This document shows, piece by piece, positions 30,972-32,837 of a stretch of 32,837 nucleotides of DNA. Source of the DNA: an uncultured Candidatus Melainabacteria bacterium (lineage in GTDB: Bacteria > Cyanobacteriota > Vampirovibrionia > Gastranaerophilales > Gastranaerophilaceae); the NCBI GenBank assembly GCA_949398305.1, contig CASLVD010000014.1:1-32837 (forward strand). The letters are read 5' to 3'. The position numbers and the translations under genes are program-made. The notes under the pieces are model-generated. The model was not told where the DNA came from. It did no database searches and was given only the letters and a program-made list of their open reading frames with translations. Every line of letters starts with the position of its first letter. Position 1 is the stretch's first letter.

Positions 30972-32246
30972 ATGAAAAAATTATTAGCAAGCTTATTGGT
31001 AGGCGGCTTTATTGCATTAAGCACTATGCCTGCATTCGCTTATCAAGGAATTGAAGATGTTGCTCAAAATTACTGGGCTCAAACTGAAATCGCAAGCGTT
31101 GTAAGTGATTCTGTTATGGCTTTAAATAACGGCAACTTCAATCCTGAAGGAAAAATTTCAAGAGTAGATTTTGTAAAAGCTTTATTAAAAGTTTTAGGCA
31201 ATGATGATTTAGAATTAAAATCTAAAGTTAGATTCTCAGATGTTGCTAAATCTTCAGATATATATGCTCCAATTGCAAGATCTCAACAATTAGGTTTAGT
31301 TTACGGATATCCGGATGGAACTTTCAAACCTGGCAGATCAGTTCTTAGAGATGAAGCTCAATCAGTTATCAGCCATATTACAATTGATGGTGATGTTGAT
31401 AATTCTATCGTTTCTAAATACTCAGATGCAGCTAAAGTTCCTGCATGGGCTAAAACTGTTTACGCTAAAACATTATCTTATGGTATTTACGTAAACCACC
31501 CGAACGAAAACGAATTAAGACCGACTGAAGAATTAACAAGAGCTGAAGCTGCTGTATTGTTATACAGATTAAGACAAAGATTAGACCTTGTTAAAGCTCA
31601 ATACAAACACGTTGAAGAAACTGTTTTAGCTACTGAAACTTTAACTATGGTTAAAAAAGCTCCAAGTCACGAAGTTTCTGTAACTAACTTAAGAAACATC
31701 ATTAAAGAAGGTAACGTTTTAGAAATCGAATTTAACGAAGCTTTCAAATCAAAATTACACGCAGCAGGTGATTGTGTAACTTTCACAAACCCTGAAGATA
31801 TTACAACTGATCAAGGTACAGTATTGTTCCCTGCAGGATCAACTTTCTACGGTTCAGTTTTAGATATTAAAGATCCACAATGGTTCAACAAAAATGCCAG
31901 AGTTTATGCTCAAATCAACAAAGTTGTTACTCCTTGCGGTAAAACAGTTGACTTAAATGCTAAACCGTTCTACAAAGACTATGCTTTAAAAGAAGGTCCT
32001 TGGATGACAGCAGGTAAAGTTGCATTATACACAGTTGGTGGTGCTGCTGTTGGTACCGGCGCAGGTGTTGGTTTCTCATTCATTCCTAACCCTGAAAAAG
32101 TTGGTACCGGTATCGCTATCGGTACTCCTGTTGGTGCTGGTGTTGGTTTAATTACAGGTCTAGTTACTCCTGGTTTGAACTACAGCGCTAAACAAGGCGA
32201 AGAAGTTAAAGTTATTTTACTTGAAGATGCAAGCATCGCTAAGTAA
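30972..32246 (+). CDS. Envelope protein with three SLH domains and a Gly-rich C-terminus
   Basis: 424 residues. Signal peptide MKKLLASLLVGGFIALS, cut after AFA at about 23. Three SLH repeats follow to about residue 195: the first near YQGIEDVAQNYWAQ, the second VRFSDVAKSSDIYAPIA with YPDGTFKPGRSVLRDEA, the third PAWAKTVYAKTLSYGI with LTRAEAAVLLYRL. SLH domains bind cell-wall polymers. The middle is a beta-type region with TLMV and EFNEAFKSKL stretches. The end is a hydrophobic Gly/Val-rich segment (GGAAVGTGAGVGF and GTPVGAGVGLITGLV) that could insert in a membrane. Codon use is that of a highly expressed gene. A link between peptidoglycan and outer membrane is a reasonable inference. Confidence 0.85.
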   Translation: MKKLLASLLVGGFIALSTMPAFAYQGIEDVAQNYWAQTEIASVVSDSVMALNNGNFNPEGKISRVDFVKALLKVLGNDDLELKSKVRFSDVAKSSDIYAPIARSQQLGLVYGYPDGTFKPGRSVLRDEAQSVISHITIDGDVDNSIVSKYSDAAKVPAWAKTVYAKTLSYGIYVNHPNENELRPTEELTRAEAAVLLYRLRQRLDLVKAQYKHVEETVLATETLTMVKKAPSHEVSVTNLRNIIKEGNVLEIEFNEAFKSKLHAAGDCVTFTNPEDITTDQGTVLFPAGSTFYGSVLDIKDPQWFNKNARVYAQINKVVTPCGKTVDLNAKPFYKDYALKEGPWMTAGKVALYTVGGAAVGTGAGVGFSFIPNPEKVGTGIAIGTPVGAGVGLITGLVTPGLNYSAKQGEEVKVILLEDASIAK

Positions 32247-32266
32247 GCTTTGATTTAAAATATTTT

Positions 32267-32306
32267 AAAGACCCGATTCTTATTAAGAATCGGGTCTTTA
32301 TTTATT
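32267..32306 (+). terminator. Strong intrinsic terminator after the SLH protein gene
   Basis: AAAGACCCGATTCTT (32267-32281), loop ATT, AAGAATCGGGTCTTT (32285-32299): a perfect 15-bp stem followed by ATTTATTT. Confidence 0.85.
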
Positions 32307-32441
32307 TAAAAAATTACCCAAATTATCCCCCGCTTTCGGGTATGTCCCTTCGACCGTTTGTATATGGGAATTCAGTTTAAAACTTTTAAAATGAAAATGT
32401 AACCGATGAATGTAACCCATTTAACAAATAGGAGAATTAGT

Positions 32442-32735
32442 ATGAAAAATTTATTAGCTTCAGTTGCATTGTTTGCATTTTTAACAATTCCGGCTCAAGG
32501 TGCTTTTGCCTGGACATATGACGGGATAGGAAGTTTGAATCCGTTTACTTTATTTGGTACAAGAACAGCTAAATGCGGATGTGAAAAACCAAAACTAACT
32601 AAATGTGAAAAACTTCACGGGGTTAAAATTAAAAAAGAAAGAGGTACAGCTTGCGGATGTGCAGCACCTGTTGAATATGTGAAAATCGTTCCGATGCAGG
32701 GAAATACCTGTACAAACTGCCAACGTGCCTTCTAG
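32442..32735 (+). CDS. Small secreted cysteine-rich protein
   Basis: 97 residues from ATG 32442, chosen because AGGAG lies upstream at good spacing and because it begins the signal peptide MKKLLA-type sequence MKNLLASVALFAFLTIPAQG, cut after AFA. An upstream in-frame ATG at 32406 would add a polar extension. The mature part has two C-G-C motifs (KCGCEKP and TACGCAAP), another Cys (TKCEK) and a final C-x-x-C (NTCTNCQRAF). The pattern could bind metal or form disulfides. It is not a family I recognise. Its stop codon lies in a dispersed hairpin repeat. Confidence 0.75.
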   Translation: MKNLLASVALFAFLTIPAQGAFAWTYDGIGSLNPFTLFGTRTAKCGCEKPKLTKCEKLHGVKIKKERGTACGCAAPVEYVKIVPMQGNTCTNCQRAF

Positions 32736-32820
32736 TCCTCGGCCGGACGGGGCATTATGCTGCCAGTGGTTTCCAAGTCATCTCAAGTATTGAATGACCT
32801 GACGTGGCAAGGGTAAATGT
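32732..32820 (-). repeat. Composite dispersed repeat (modules A and C) at the right edge
   Basis: Module A starts at the stop codon of the cysteine-rich gene: CTAG, then GTCC-TCGGCC-GGAC and GGGGCATTATGC (32732-32760). Module C follows on the minus strand: GTTTCCAAGTCATCTCAA (32769-32786), and GGGTAAATGT (32811-32820). It may continue beyond the window. Confidence 0.65.
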
Positions 32821-32837
32821 AGACTTCAACAATGTCC

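Noticed and set aside
1-32837. CRISPR array, tRNA or rRNA gene, integrase, transposase, or integron attC sites
   Set aside because: I found no regular spaced repeats, no T-loop GTTCGA-type tRNA structure, and no recombinase motif. The palindromes lack attC core sequences.

Overview
This looks like a chromosomal segment of a low-G+C gut bacterium of the Vampirovibrionia/Melainabacteria type (order Gastranaerophilales). That is an inference from several things seen together: six separate class III prepilin-like genes scattered among housekeeping genes, a signal-peptide protein with three SLH domains, an MlaE/MlaF-type lipid transporter (implying an outer membrane), a GGGtGRT-family gene, and an AT-rich sequence. 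I see no rRNA or tRNA gene, no integrase or transposase, and no CRISPR array.

Layout. 1-1.1 kb: a 5'-truncated pilin-like gene followed by an orphan copy of a pilin C-terminus embedded in dispersed repeats. 1.1-3.7 kb: a large TPR protein and cobO. 3.7-4.8 kb: a repeat-rich gap with two very small genes. 4.8-7.7 kb: permease, ATPase and aminotransferase genes. 8.1-12.7 kb: a tight run of a divergent PurD-like ATP-grasp gene, nadD, yqeK and an unusual HerA-like/Tudor-tail protein. 12.7-14.5 kb (minus strand): def-fmt-aroH. 14.6-16.5 kb: a GNAT-like protein and two secreted TPR proteins. 16.5-18.2 kb (minus): dnaJ-like and queE. 18.4-21.4 kb: three minus-strand pilin-like genes around cysK. 21.4-23.5 kb: a NifU/IscU-like scaffold and its GGGtGRT partner. 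23.5-24.2 kb: a non-coding stretch with terminators and a likely small RNA. 24.2-28.3 kb: rnhB, a one-span membrane protein, a 51-aa ORF, another pilin, a small regulator-like protein, rbgA and rplS. 28.4-32.8 kb: a 49-aa ORF coupled to a pilin gene that is out of frame at a poly-G tract, pyk, the SLH protein and a cysteine-rich secreted protein.

How the parts work together. Most genes are ordinary metabolism or translation (NAD synthesis, formyl-Met start and removal, queuosine precursor, cysteine, glycolysis, ribosome assembly). The unusual layer is the cell surface: pilin-like proteins share a signature near the C-terminus (D-x-N-G, then P-N, then G-x-D), one is interrupted at a G9 tract that could switch it on and off, and repeat modules sit at the stop codons of a pilin gene and a secreted-protein gene. 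A second unusual layer is expression: at least five genes have a -10 hexamer exactly six bases before the ATG, implying leaderless mRNAs, while most others have clear ribosome binding sites.

No single self-contained new defence or metabolic system is visible. The best candidates for something undescribed are the poly-G switch, the HerA-like/Tudor-tail fusion, the covarying hairpin repeat at gene ends, and the small RNA near 23.9 kb.
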